Below are positions 53,501-64,000 of a stretch of DNA of 64,000 bases, one piece after another (positions within the stretch are counted from its first letter, which is position 1; every line of letters starts with the position of its first letter). Source of the DNA: Ascaris suum (Eukaryota > Nematoda > Chromadorea > Rhabditida > Ascarididae). The notes under the pieces are model-generated. The model was given only the letters and a program-made list of their open reading frames with translations, did no database searches and was not told the DNA's origin. The stretch covers positions 5,745,001 through 5,809,000 of the forward strand of contig CM024185.1 in assembly GCA_013433145.1 (NCBI GenBank), written 5' to 3'. A program made the position numbers and the translations under genes.

Positions 53501-55432
53501 TCGGCAGTACAACAATTCCGATGTGTTGTGTGGTGCTGCCAAGTTTTTTCAATCTTTGGCTCACTGCTGCAGTTTTTGATGAAGACGCTAAAGACTATAA
53601 ACGACCAACGATTAGGCAGTAAGTGATTGCAATTGATCATATTTTCAATGAATTGAAAATTTTCATCGATGAGTGGAGATGCACCTTAGAAACAGTCGAT
53701 AAAACCTTTCAAAGTTGTCTTTTGCTGTGAAGTATATTGCAAAAAAATTCCAAATAAATTGCAAATATTGCAAACAATCTGCTTTCTAATGCGGTTGCTG
53801 TACTTCTAAAATGGTCTACCAAATACTAAAGCTTTTACTGATTAATAAAATTGTAACTTTATAGCCTTGGTGTCTGTCGAGAACTTTACCAGTAACGAAT
53901 CGAAGTACTCGTTGTGAAGAATTTATAAAAAGCATGAATAGCCAATAGTATTACTATACATGTCCTAATGAATAGTCAATATAAATCCATTCATGGAACA
54001 ATAATCGAAATTAATAAAGAAAAATTGTTGAGCGGAAGCTGATAAAAAAAAACTTAGAAACATGGTCATGGATAATGAAAGATCAAAATTGCATCGCTCC
54101 ACCTGTAAACGAATGTCCATTTTCGCTGTTTTCACGTGTAGGTGAATTCTCAGCATCGTTATCGCCATGTTTCCTTTCAAAACACTCATTGGCATATACG
54201 TAACCATACGCATGATGTTGTAAAACCATGACAAATTTGCCGATTTTAAATGGTGAGTTAGGATGGATTTTCGTTTTTTTTTTTTCATTCATTTTCCATA
54301 TTGGACAAAAAATTAAAAATAACTCAAAATATATTAAATGTACAATTAATATTTCCTCTTATGATTTAATAAAATGGGCGATCGATTAAAAAGAAATAAA
54401 TAAATACATGATCGGTGTATTGCATATGCAATCGATAGATTTACGATAAACGAATTAAAAGAAAATGCGAGCACTTCACTGAAATTTCTTTAGTAGCATC
54501 AATTGTGCGTTTTTGGAGAGGAGTGAAATATTGCAGCTGTTCACTTGCAGAGTCTTCGAGAGGACATCATGGTTTAAGCTCACGTGGACTATCGTCATAA
54601 ATCGTGAGTTCATGAGATTATATCAGTATATCAGTTAATATCTAAAAAAGACAATCGGGAAAAGTGGGGCGAGGGGGAGAAAACGGTGATTGCTCGTAGA
54701 CGAGATACCAATTTTATGAATATCTTAGGGAATATGCGGTATAGTTTTATAGAATTAAACAGTACTTAAGAATCTTCCTAGAATACTCAAATTTATCATC
54801 ATGATTTATACGCTTATAAATCCTGACGAGAGATGAACCGTTCCATAAAACTCACCGAGAGCATACTGACCATTCCGTAAAACTTGACTAGTCGAAATGA
54901 TCTATTTTCTGCATACGGAGTTGATCTAGCTAGCCACTAAATAGAATTGAAAGTTTCAAACTGCAGCCATCGATTGGCGTAGAGCAAATTCTAAGCCTTA
55001 GTTGATGATCAGAAATGCAGCTGCTAAGCTTATTCGTATAAATGAATGCAACAGACAGCTAATAACTGACATCCCACAATTAGATGCAACATAAATGTTG
55101 AGTTCAAGGTAAGATAAGGATTTAAATAAATTATTATCTACCTTGGAACTTTATGAGTTTTTAACGTGCTACTGATTTTTTTTTCAGTGATCACACTTGT
55201 CGGTGCGGTAGTTGCGTTCTATATGGCTGTCTTGGATTTCGCAACGGTAAAATTCACACCTCCATGTTACGTGCAACCGTTTCTACACACCGAGACGAAT
55301 CCATTCGAACGTTCACTCATCAATTGCTGTGGTCGTAATCGTGATATCTTCCTGCACGGTAATGCTTCAGTTTGCAGCGCATTACGCCATCCGACAACCA
55401 CAATGGCCACAATGTTCAGTGTACATAGCTGA
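47591..55432 (+). CDS. Amino acid transporter, Aa_trans (SLC32/SLC36/AVT1) family, 9 exons
   Basis: Exons: 47591-47689, 48294-48435, 49089-49260, 51008-51196, 51818-52062, 52648-52854, 53402-53618, 54552-54604 and 55188-55432. All phases match and give 522 residues, normal for the family. A short polar N terminus (1-53) leads into [20 protein letters not shown] (53-72), which with MPVGF is the signature first helix that lines the substrate site. [15 protein letters not shown] (114-128) is the conserved loop after helix 2, and [15 protein letters not shown] follows in helix 3. [18 protein letters not shown] marks helix 6, and [14 protein letters not shown] follows in helix 7. Eleven hydrophobic segments can be counted, as expected for these proton- or sodium-coupled carriers. 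The 53-bp exon 8 ([16 protein letters not shown]) is easily missed, but the reading frame requires it. The C-terminal tail is long and polar. The family moves neutral amino acids or GABA across plasma or vesicle membranes; the substrate here is unknown. Confidence 0.93.
49300..50560. mobile_element. GC-rich block inside transporter intron 3, probable inserted element
   Basis: Intron 3 is 1,747 bp, two to three times its neighbours. It holds a block much richer in G and C than any other intron, with runs such as CCCACCCGGTGGGTGG (dyad, about 49,936) and CCATGGGGATCCCCG (about 50,388). Several frames are open. On minus these include [20 protein letters not shown] and [20 protein letters not shown]; on plus, [20 protein letters not shown]. 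None is a domain I can name. The exact ends, terminal repeats and target-site duplications could not be located. I infer a non-autonomous or 3'-truncated element rather than an exon, since the transporter frame joins perfectly across it. Confidence 0.45.
53270..53294. repeat. Poly-C tract in transporter intron 6
   Basis: Two runs of 8-11 C broken by single A or T bases, directly followed by a short A run. Confidence 0.9.
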
Positions 55433-55808
55433 AGATTTTTGCTCCCTTCCTTTTTAATTGGTGTACCTTTCATTCTTGACTGGACAATTCGATGAACAAA
55501 TCGTTAATATTATTGCATCGTCGACGATTTTTCATGCATATCGCAAATGTTTTCCATGTGGAAGATTTCAAAATTGCACTTGTATATTAATGTATTACAT
55601 ATTTGAGGCATAAATTTGAATGCATTATCACAGTGCTGAATAATTTGGAATTGAACAAATCAATCGGTTGGAGACATTCACATATTTGCGCAAGCGATAA
55701 TACTATCCTCTAAAACCTGGATGTCGGTCCAGTTTTTATGCTGCTATCCAATTGTTTTACGCTGCCAATGTTGTTATAACTTTGCATTCGTATATGTTGT
55801 TCTAGAAC

Positions 55809-55814
55809 AATAAA
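55809..55814 (+). terminator. Candidate polyadenylation signal of the transporter gene
   Basis: AATAAA, 377 bp past the stop codon, followed by T- and G-rich sequence. It is the first perfect hexamer after the gene that I noticed. Others follow at about 55,926. Confidence 0.45.
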
Positions 55815-56057
55815 GAGCGATTTTATTGTGCTAATAATGCGCCAAAATAGAATATTTCCGATGAAATTGTTGCATTTGGAATACGATCATTTTTATCGGT
55901 CGGAAATCCGTTCCTAATGCTGAGAAATAAAATAAACTCACAATAAAGATTATTGCATTCATATAGAGCGGTAGATATCGGTAAAGGTGTCAAGGGAACG
56001 GGTAAGGCGAATATTCATTTGCGAATGCAAATGATAGATGGAGCAACATTAAGCACA

Positions 56058-56119
56058 GCTCCATCTGCAGACGGGCTCCACCTGCAGACGGAGCTCCGAG
56101 CTCCATTCTACAGGTGGAG
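56058..56119. repeat. 17-bp tandem duplication running into a 44-nt near-perfect inverted repeat
   Basis: GCTCCATCTGCAGACGG (56,058-56,074) is followed at once by GCTCCACCTGCAGACGG. From 56,076 the arm CTCCACCTGCAGACGGAGCTC pairs with its near-complement ending at 56,119 (CTACAGGTGGAG), with almost no loop. Transcribed, it would fold into a stem of about 20 bp with one or two mismatches and one bulge. It lies about 650 bp past the transporter stop. Confidence 0.75.
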
Positions 56120-56129
56120 TTGCGATTCG

Positions 56130-57000
56130 AGCTTACATCTTGCTCATGGGCATTTGTAATTTTATGTTTGTTGTTCCTATACCGAGATTATGATTATTCC
56201 TCTAGCAAACAACATGTTCATTTTTTTAATATTCCATTGTGATGATCGTACGTTTTCGTTGTGCTATTTCCACTGCTGCTATCCTGAATGAAATCCAATC
56301 TTAGTCTCTCGTTGTTTCTCAGCACTAACACACACACACCTGGCTTCATCTTTGACGTCAACGATAATCAAACAAGTGGAGAAAAAGTGCGAAAGAGAAA
56401 AAATGCTTCACATCTTGCAGTTTGCTTCTTTTTTAGCACTCAAATATTTCAACAAAGAAGTTCGAAAAGATCTATTTGCAATTTTTCTAACAGTTGCTAA
56501 TTGTTTCTTTGAAATCAACTGTTTTCGGCCTCTACCGATCCCATTGGAGGACTGGGATAAGGAGGGGTAGGGGGGGGGGACAGTGGTAGAGTTGATCGTC
56601 AATAAGTGATCATAGATCAGAACTCATTAATTTCGTAAATATTCGTAACACAAAATGAAAAGATAGAAAACGGTCATATATCTCGTTTTAATTGATAAAC
56701 AGCTTTTTTTTAATATCAGAGCTATAATCGCCAATAAATCGTTATTTTAATAGCACTTCTGCATTTATTATCCCTTTTATTATGCTTATAAGGGAAATAA
56801 AACAATGAGCACTTTTATCGCATGGGAACTTGAAAATGCGCTTTTTTGGGAAAACAAGGGGGACAAAAATCGACCATACTTGTATATATCAGAGGACCCA
56901 ACATATTCAAGTGTTGAGCTAAACGTTCGTATGTAATTGTTCATTGTCATTGCATGTGCCCACTTCACTAAAAAGGAATTTAAGGGTTCAGTCTGATATT
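56130..57000. other. Intergenic, no supported gene
   Basis: A plus frame at 56,352-56,570 (contains MLHILQFASFLALKYFNKEV) is protein-like but has no ATG-proximal context or splice support. A run of ten G lies at about 56,570-56,579. Confidence 0.4.
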
Positions 57001-57039
57001 CTTATTCTGTGCCTTCAATAGCACCTAAGTAGTCAACCT

Positions 57040-57640
57040 TAACTGTAATCTGAGGCAAAGAATTTTGGCCTTTAAATAAAGGAGGATCGGGGTCAAATTT
57101 GGCTCTGATCTTGATATAGGATGGGATTGAAGCAATCATTTTACGAAGATGGGTTAAACCTTGTACGGTTCCAGGATGGTTTCTGACGGAAACCGGGACT
57201 GAGGTTCAACCTAGATCATTAACTGAGACCAAGCACTCTTATCAACGTCTACGGAAAAGCTGCTGTGCTGCAGCTGCAAATAGCATGAGGGTATAAATGT
57301 TCCCTCTTGCGAGTTTCTGTTCGCTTCAGCCACTTTATAGACAAATTACTTGCCCACCTGAAGAATTCGTCCAACTGCAGGTGTTCTCTTGGAGGCTAGT
57401 CGCATTCCCGAGCATGGCTTTATGAAGCATCTGCTTTAATCGAAAGAAGCAACCTTCTCCTGCAGGCAAATGGTCGTCATTTTTCGTCACTCTATGTAAT
57501 TTCCCGTTCGTGTAAAGCGACGAGATTGATACGAACGTTGTTAGGCGTTCAAATATGACCGAACAGTTCCAGCTTCCGAAGGACATTTATCTGGACGAAG
57601 TTTCAATTTTGCATAACTGAATCGGGAAATATTCAACGCG
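57040..57640. other. GC-richer stretch with long open frames on both strands, probable decayed element
   Basis: On minus a frame of 83 codons (57,586-57,335) is open; on plus, fragments such as GRHFSSLYVISRSCKATRLI and EHGFMKHLL appear in different frames broken by stops. The composition differs from the AT-rich flanks. No domain is nameable. Confidence 0.25.
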
Positions 57641-57649
57641 CATGTCCAA

Positions 57650-60590
57650 AATGTCCATCATATTGGGTAATACTCCCGATGTTTAAAAACAGTGATGAAA
57701 TGTTTCGCAAAATTGTCCAGCTGCTCTTTCACGAAAGCGTTGTTTCTCAGTTCTTTGTTTTCATCCCAACAACTTCTACTCTTTTAACCCCCCCCCCCCC
57801 TCAATCCCTTCAAGTCAAACAGCTGAACGTTCACTTCTGACCTATAATTAACCGAACTCACAGCAATACTCACATGCATTAATTGATTTATCTCAATATC
57901 TTATTCAGAGAATGCTCAACTTGGAAAAAGAGGTCAAGCTCTCTTTGATGCGCATTAGTTGCAGTTTTTCACACCAAAACTTTCATATTTCAGGCATTGG
58001 AATTAGTGAATAGACGAACGGATAGAGTATATAAACATAAAATTGCTTCTTTCTTTTAGTGATAGCACTCTAAAGCATTTCATGGAGAAATATATTAAGA
58101 AGCAGGTCATAACTGTAATATTTTGTGACCAAACCAACGAATGACGATGGAATTCCTCTGTAATCGTTCGGTATGAAAGTGCTTATTACGAATTTCTGTG
58201 AATATTTCATCATTTCCTCTCTTTGCCGAAAGGATTTAAAAGTTGAGGTTTTTGAAACGGCCGATCTTAATGTTGTCGTTCAATTAAAGTTAAGTTTGTT
58301 ATGGGAAAGAAGGGGCATATTAGACCACTAAGGGGAGCACAATAAACTGCTAAATAAGTACCACAATAAATCGTAAAAAGCAAGTCCCGGATCCGCTCTC
58401 ATAATCTGGTGATATCTTGTTTCGTTTCATTATATAAGTTCTCCAACTGTGTGATCACAAATATGACTGATATAGACTATATTGGAACTTCAGGTTGTTT
58501 TCAATAATACTATGAATCGTAAATAAAAGTAATGACATCAAATCTGCCGCATCGACCTCAAACATTTTGGCCGAACAGAATTGAGGAATTTTACTTGAAA
58601 ATTAAAAATATTCGTTTATAAAATTTTCATTTCAAGAAAATTTTACATTTTTTTCATGTCATCGTTTATTGCTGAACGCTCATATGCGAAAATACACCTC
58701 ATATCTCATCTTCTGCCGCACTTCCAGAATCTTTCCTCTCACCATCAAAATGGAAAAAACAGTGCAAAAAGTTCTGGAGCAGAAATAGCTATATTTCAGC
58801 TGCAAGTCCTATAACATAGCCCATGAAGCAAAAAACTCTCAAGTAATACTTTATAAGTGATTTTTGCGGCATTCTAACAATCGTGTGATAATTGTACAAA
58901 ATATATAAATAAAATAAATCACTGATTTAAAGAAGTGGGCCAAGTTTAACCGCATATTTTATATAGTGTTGTGAACATCTTAGTGGCGCTTATCCACAAT
59001 CCAAAGCCCGTATTGCCAGCCGAAAGGTGGACGTACTTTTTACTCGAATCTGAAAAAAAAACTTCCATTCTAGCGAAATCTCGCATACACAAAAATAAAG
59101 TATAGATAATAAGAGGCGTAATATTGCTATAAAACAATCGTAAAAGGATTTTGAGCCACTAAAGCAGCTAATAACTCTAATGTATTTGTTCTTTCACTCT
59201 CACTTCTTAATGAAACTCTCCATGCAGTAAAGAAAACTTTGCAGTACGAATTGCTTTGATTGTATGCAATGCTTTATAGTCTAACCTCGAACATATGTAG
59301 TCAATGTTCCGCGCTCGATGGTTTCGGATACGCGGCTACTATTTAGGACAGTAAAAATCTCACGATGGATTCAGTGCTCTCATTTACTATGAGCAAACAA
59401 TGCGCAAGATTTTCAGGAAAACACAACACTAGCCGCATAAAACATTCAACGAAAGCACTGTGCTAAACGGTCAACACGTTAAGGGGTGAAAATTTTGGCC
59501 CACCTTTACGCTCACATGATCCATTCATAGAGTGCATCGGCCGACCATTTGCCACACCTATGTTCAAAAACTCGGATCCATCAGCCGGTAGTTACCTACA
59601 AATGAGAACCATTACGCTATGCAAATGAAATTACAATTAAATTCTTTATTCGAATGGAACGATTAGAGAATAATAGCATCCGATAGGAGCGGATAGTATC
59701 ATAAATAAATTCACTAAGTGATGTTCACAAGTTCTGTCTACGGCTAGTGATCAATAAAACATCTTCTATTTTCCCTTGACGTTCCCTTCGCATCATTTTT
59801 TCCCCATATCTTCATTTATTAGCTTCTTCGTACTAACGAATGTACGTTTGCTTCACAATGTTCATTGTACCATATCGTAAAATGCCGATTCTCGCTGATA
59901 ATCGCAATCAATAAGGCAAAAAACGGTGAGATACTCCACTGTATCTCCTTGTTTTTATTTATATCCGCATGCTTTATTCAAGTGAAAATCTCTTCGATCA
60001 ACGCAGACAGCTAAAAAAAACTGATATACCTCATTTGCTATTAACGCTCATTTGTTGCTTCATAACACCTCTTTCTTCCTTACAAACATGAGATGGAAAT
60101 TAGAATAAAATAGGTAATCTTCGTTCATGGCCAATCGAATTTCATCAGCTTGGAAAGTGGTTTATACAGAAAATGAACAGGAAATATGCGTTACTGACAA
60201 ATATGTTAAGAGGGTAGGGGGAAATGCATCAGTATCGGATGCAAGGAAGCGATCACAGTGACGCAACCAAACGTGTAAAATAATTAGAAAGCAGTAGAGC
60301 AGACGAATACGAATATCACATAGAAGCCGAGGTCTGAAAATAATGAGAAGATTCTAAAGTGGGGAGAGGGTAAGGGAAGGGACATGACGCATCAAGGAAA
60401 AGCGAGTTTGTTCGAGGTTCACGAGCTATGGGTAATTCGCATGCGCGGTCGTCGCAGTTTTCTACCTTCCCCACCTCTCTCAATCCCACCTCCTCGCATA
60501 TGGATCATGATCTTTCAGTCATCAACACTGTCGGACTTACTGACCACCAGCCAACATCCTTATATAATTACTGCTTAGTAACAAGGAACT
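57650..60590. other. Intergenic, no supported gene
   Basis: Holds a 13-base C run (57,788-57,800) and CCTCTCT/CCCACCTCC tracts (60,465-60,500). One weak candidate exon on minus follows TTTTTTTTTCAG at about 59,058 and reads SSKKYVHLSAGNTGFGLWIS, which has a faint tectonin-like look. It was not assembled into a gene. Confidence 0.4.
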
Positions 60591-60599
60591 TCATTTAAT

Positions 60600-61760
60600 G
60601 TACCAGTAAACAGTCAAAAACCTTGCTTCATAAGGGCCCCACCAAGTAATCAAAGCTGTCCACTGCTGTGCCTCATAGCAGCATCGTCATACGTGCTTAC
60701 CCTGAACTTCAAAACACCAACTGGCAGCTCGTTGCTCGAAGTGCTGATCGGTTGTTTCATAGTAATCCTCGACGATTCTTGGATCTTCTGACATCGCTTC
60801 ATCATGCACAATCTGGAAACCGATTTCTGTCATTCCATCAACTAGATCGACAAGTACATTTTTAAACAGTTCAACGCTTCCCTATCGACATATTGATAAA
60901 AACGAAAGGCAATGGAAGCAATCAGGAAGGAAGTCCTCCAAACATCTGCAGCCGGAATAGATTGAGCAGGTCATTGCAGTGTGATCGTTACGGATGAAAT
61001 TTGAAATTTTTTTTATTGGTGCAACACCAACCGGAAGGACGAATAATATGATCGCTCTACCGTAATAACATTCGTGCGGCTACGCTGCCGTAGCATAGAC
61101 GTTTCGTAAATAAGTAAACAAGCGCAAATTTTCCTCCATGAAAATCACGAGGTTCGTCATGAGGAGTAATCGTCTCTAAAGAAACTTCCCTGGAACTCTT
61201 CCGGTCAAGGAGTCACCATTAGAGCAGTAAGAATCTTAGAGACCCAGGGTGGCATGGTCTGGATTGTTAGGAGGTAGTGCTGCATCGCATCATATAGACA
61301 ATTAAAGGCAAACGTGCTGCTATTTGGAGTCAGGAAATTTTTGCCCGTATCATCAATTTTTGCCCGCTAATCGCGATCCATCTCCATGCACAGTATGCAT
61401 CACCCTTTCTTGGAGTCAGGAAATTTTCGATCCATCTTAGCTGATCCCATTTAGCACCATTCTTCACTCTTGATGACTTCAATATCTCCTACCAAATGCA
61501 GAAAATAACCAGGCAGGAAATGAACTTCGACCGGTGCAGATTCATCCTATGGTGATTCGCCCATATCCTTCATAATTCTTAGAGTAACCTTGAATGTGAT
61601 AAAACGTAACAGTATTCACGGATGCCATTTTATGCAACATTTCTCGAGTAATCCCGAAATCCCGAAATTTCGGGACTGTCGCGAACAACCCTGAAAGTAC
61701 TAGGCTGGATCGAAATGTAGCTCCACTCGAACCGACCTGCTCAAAAGTCACGTCTCTATA
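60600..61760. other. GC-richer stretch with decayed coding-like fragments and short repeats
   Basis: Broken open frames occur on plus (for example TPTGSSLLEVLIGCFIVILD) and minus (61,751-61,542). TTGGAGTCAGGAAATTTT appears twice about 90 bp apart (61,323 and 61,414). A perfect palindrome CCCGAAATTTCGGG lies at 61,661-61,674, next to another CCCGAAAT. I read this as a relic of a mobile sequence. Confidence 0.3.
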
Positions 61761-61968
61761 TCTTCAATAAGTGTTCAGCGAAATGATAACAGATATATAT
61801 AATGGTTTTAAAAAAAAACCCTTCGTTGCAGCAATTGATCTGGACACGGAGAAAGAGCAGAGCGTGTGAAGCAATTGAGGAACGAGGCATATACAAACCA
61901 TTCGAAGAAAAATGCTCGGAAAACATGTCCATAACTGTCCCCATAGAAATGAATCAGCAAATACATGA

Positions 61969-61981
61969 GGGGGGGGGGGGG
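61969..61981. repeat. Run of 13 G
   Basis: Thirteen consecutive G bases, the plus-strand mirror of the 13-C run at 57,788. Confidence 0.95.
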
Positions 61982-61999
61982 TACAAAAACAGGAATGCA

Positions 62000-63290
62000 C
62001 AAGTACATACTCACTCACAAGCGAGCAGCCCAAATCGTACGAAAAGCAGGGAGAAGCGGGCGGGGGCAGAAGAGAGGAGGGGAAGAAGGAGGACTTCCCA
62101 TGAGCAATACTGACCTCAACGTTACTTGAAAAAGTGTTTACAAGACTTGAAGGGAAATTTCTTCGACACTCCGTATATGCACTCAGACAAGACGGACGCT
62201 AATTTAAAAGCGCAATAGGTAGAGATTCATTGGAAATCAAATGAAATGCTCGCTTTTATTTCACTACTAGTAATTGAGAGTTTTAAAATGCTTCAAGTTC
62301 TTAGACTCCCCCTAAGTTGACGTTTTGCTGTAAAGTCTCACCACACACTCGAGGGAAGGACAGAAGGAGAACAATCAACGGCTTAAATTAAATTATGCAT
62401 GTCATATCAGGAGCTAAAATACTTCAACATTCAATGCTTAAGAAGCGCTCTCTTAGTTCAGCAAACGCTAACGCTCAGAACGAGCATTAACGCCCAAATA
62501 TGGGTTCGAGTTGACCATTTGATTGCATAATGCAGTTGTTGCCTGAAGGGATCAGGGAGAGGAGAGGAGGTGTATATAACCGTTCTTTGTGCTCGTAATC
62601 AGCTGCCTTGCCATCGCAGTGCCTCCACCCATCCTTCAACCTCATCAGTCCTGCCCCTGACTTTCATCGGCAAAATATCATCCAGGGATATTGTCTGTCA
62701 GCACAAGCATCCCTATGTAAAGCTTTTTAATTTGCACTCTCACTGAGCTCAAAAAAAAACATTATTATGTAGATCATCACCTATCACCCCTTAAGCGTGC
62801 AGGGATTTAGACCGCTGACTGGATCATGAGCGCACCGTTTAAGGTCCAGAAAAGTTTGGACAGATTGCTCTTTTGTAGGCAATATTGATCGTAAATGCGA
62901 AAATTGCTACCACGTATTACTGTTATAACTGTGAAAAAAATTAGGTATCTGTAACAGTATGGGTTCGAGTGACCATTGAGACCACGGATGTATAGAGAAT
63001 GAGACTAGGATGACTTTCAAAAATGACGTCAGGAAATCAATCACATGCTATCCATATATAGTAGAGGTGAGAGGAGATAAAGTTGACCTTTTATTTCTCA
63101 TTTTTCCTGTCCTCTTCCCTCGGATGCTCTAGTTTCCGCACTTAATATATGATGGTGTAAATGAGAGAAGAGGCGTTTCTCTCGATGTGATTATGAGGTT
63201 TAATGATGAATCGGCATATCTTTTGAAGTACTATAGGCCATTGTCGTGCCGATCGAGTGGCATACGGAGACTGTTGAACGATTGGATGTA
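62000..63290. other. Intergenic, no supported gene
   Basis: ATGGGTTCGAGT(T)GACCATT occurs twice (about 62,502 and 62,960), so a dispersed repeat is present. A TATATAA box at about 62,573 has no ORF behind it. Confidence 0.5.
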
Positions 63291-63300
63291 GCACACTCAC

Positions 63301-63955
63301 TATAGTTGTTAATCGTATGTTGGGCAAACATAATTACCGTATCGACTTGCTAGTATGGCACTAATTAACTGAATGCCTCCTTAATTCTTGCACATGCTCG
63401 CCATTCCTCTCTTATTGTCTCTGCTTATCCCCTCCATCGTTCCCCCTTTCCAGCCCCGTCCCACTCCTCCCTCTCCCTTCATCCTCCCCACTTCCTTTCC
63501 CCACCACTATATTTGACCATGGATACGTTCAATTAATGGATTAAAGCAACAACAATAAACAAACAGCGTATATTTGATTTTATCATCGCAAAAGAATATA
63601 AAAGATTATAAAGTGAAAAATATCTAATTAACGTTTGCATTCGCATCATTTTATTAAAATCTGGCGTTGTTTCTCGATGATCGTCTCTGAAGATGACAAC
63701 GACAATTGAAATATAATTACCGACTATTTTCGGTAATTTTACGGGCGTTTATTTGAAAATTACGGTTATTATGCTGAATCCTAAATATAGAGATAAGAGT
63801 AAAGAATGACGATAGAGGAGTGGTACGAAAGGTCAGCGTGCTTACCGTTCGGCATTTGGGTGCGATCAAAGTGTGAACTTCAAATACGGGACGCCCTCTC
63901 GAGTAGCACTCAACATACGCTTTACGACGCATTAACATATACCCATATTTTGCAC
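63301..63955 (-). CDS. Partial unidentified gene, one or two exons at the window edge
   Basis: An exon at 63,955-63,846 is bounded on minus by CCGATTAG and GTAAGC. It reads AKYGYMLMRRKAYVECYSRG, then RPVFEVHTLIAPKCRT, and leaves in phase 0. A 49-bp exon in the right phase lies below at 63,349-63,301, between ATACTAG and GTGAGT (QVDTVIMFAQHTINNY). The gene must begin beyond the right end of the window, and its downstream exons were not found. The composition is convincingly coding for the first exon and only suggestive for the second. I do not recognise the family. Confidence 0.45.
63420..63500. repeat. C/T-rich tract
   Basis: About 80 bases of almost pure pyrimidine (CCCCTCC, CCCTTTCC, CCCTCTCCC and similar). 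On the minus strand it is a purine run lying just downstream of the edge gene's exons. Confidence 0.85.
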
Positions 63956-64000
63956 CTAATCGGATTTTATTGGCCAATAATGTTCAACACTAAGCTTACT

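Overview
This window looks like eukaryotic, almost certainly nematode, DNA. It is AT-rich. Its genes are split into short exons (49-418 bp) by GT-AG introns with the compact TTTCAG/TTTTAG acceptors typical of worms. The clearest genes have an acceptor-like TTTCAG or TTTTAG only 2-14 bases upstream of the ATG, as expected when a spliced leader is trans-spliced onto the mRNA. Gene density is low and most of the window is intergenic. Species cannot be fixed from sequence alone; the intron sizes and spacing would fit a parasitic chromadorean.

Layout. About 0.31-2.29 kb is a GC-rich minisatellite with a 50-bp unit. About 2.3-12.2 kb has no confident gene; it holds short repeats, a palindrome cluster at 8.0-8.5 kb, a (TA)n tract at 11.6 kb and a small minisatellite. 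From 21,046 down to about 12,432 on the minus strand is an 11-exon gene for a protein with a signal peptide and a poly(A)-polymerase/CCA-adding-type nucleotidyltransferase head domain, unusual because it is predicted to enter the secretory pathway. Between 21.1 and 45.5 kb there are only weak candidates: an ORF broken by a stop, an F-box-like exon, decayed transposase-like stretches, three (TA)n tracts and a small secreted-protein-like ORF whose signal peptide is split by a perfect 10-bp tandem duplication. A two-exon minus-strand gene (45,983-45,524) with a C-x2-C motif follows.

From 47,591 to 55,432 on the plus strand is a complete nine-exon gene for a 522-residue, 11-membrane-segment amino acid transporter of the Aa_trans (SLC32/SLC36/AVT1) family. 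Its third intron carries a GC-rich block that looks like an inserted element. From 55.8 to 63.2 kb I see only repeats, hairpins and GC-richer stretches that look like decayed elements. The right edge (63,955-63,301, minus) holds one or two exons of a gene that starts outside the window.

The two main genes are not an operon or an obvious pathway. All exon boundaries were built by hand from splice signals and reading-frame phase; none has been tested against transcripts.
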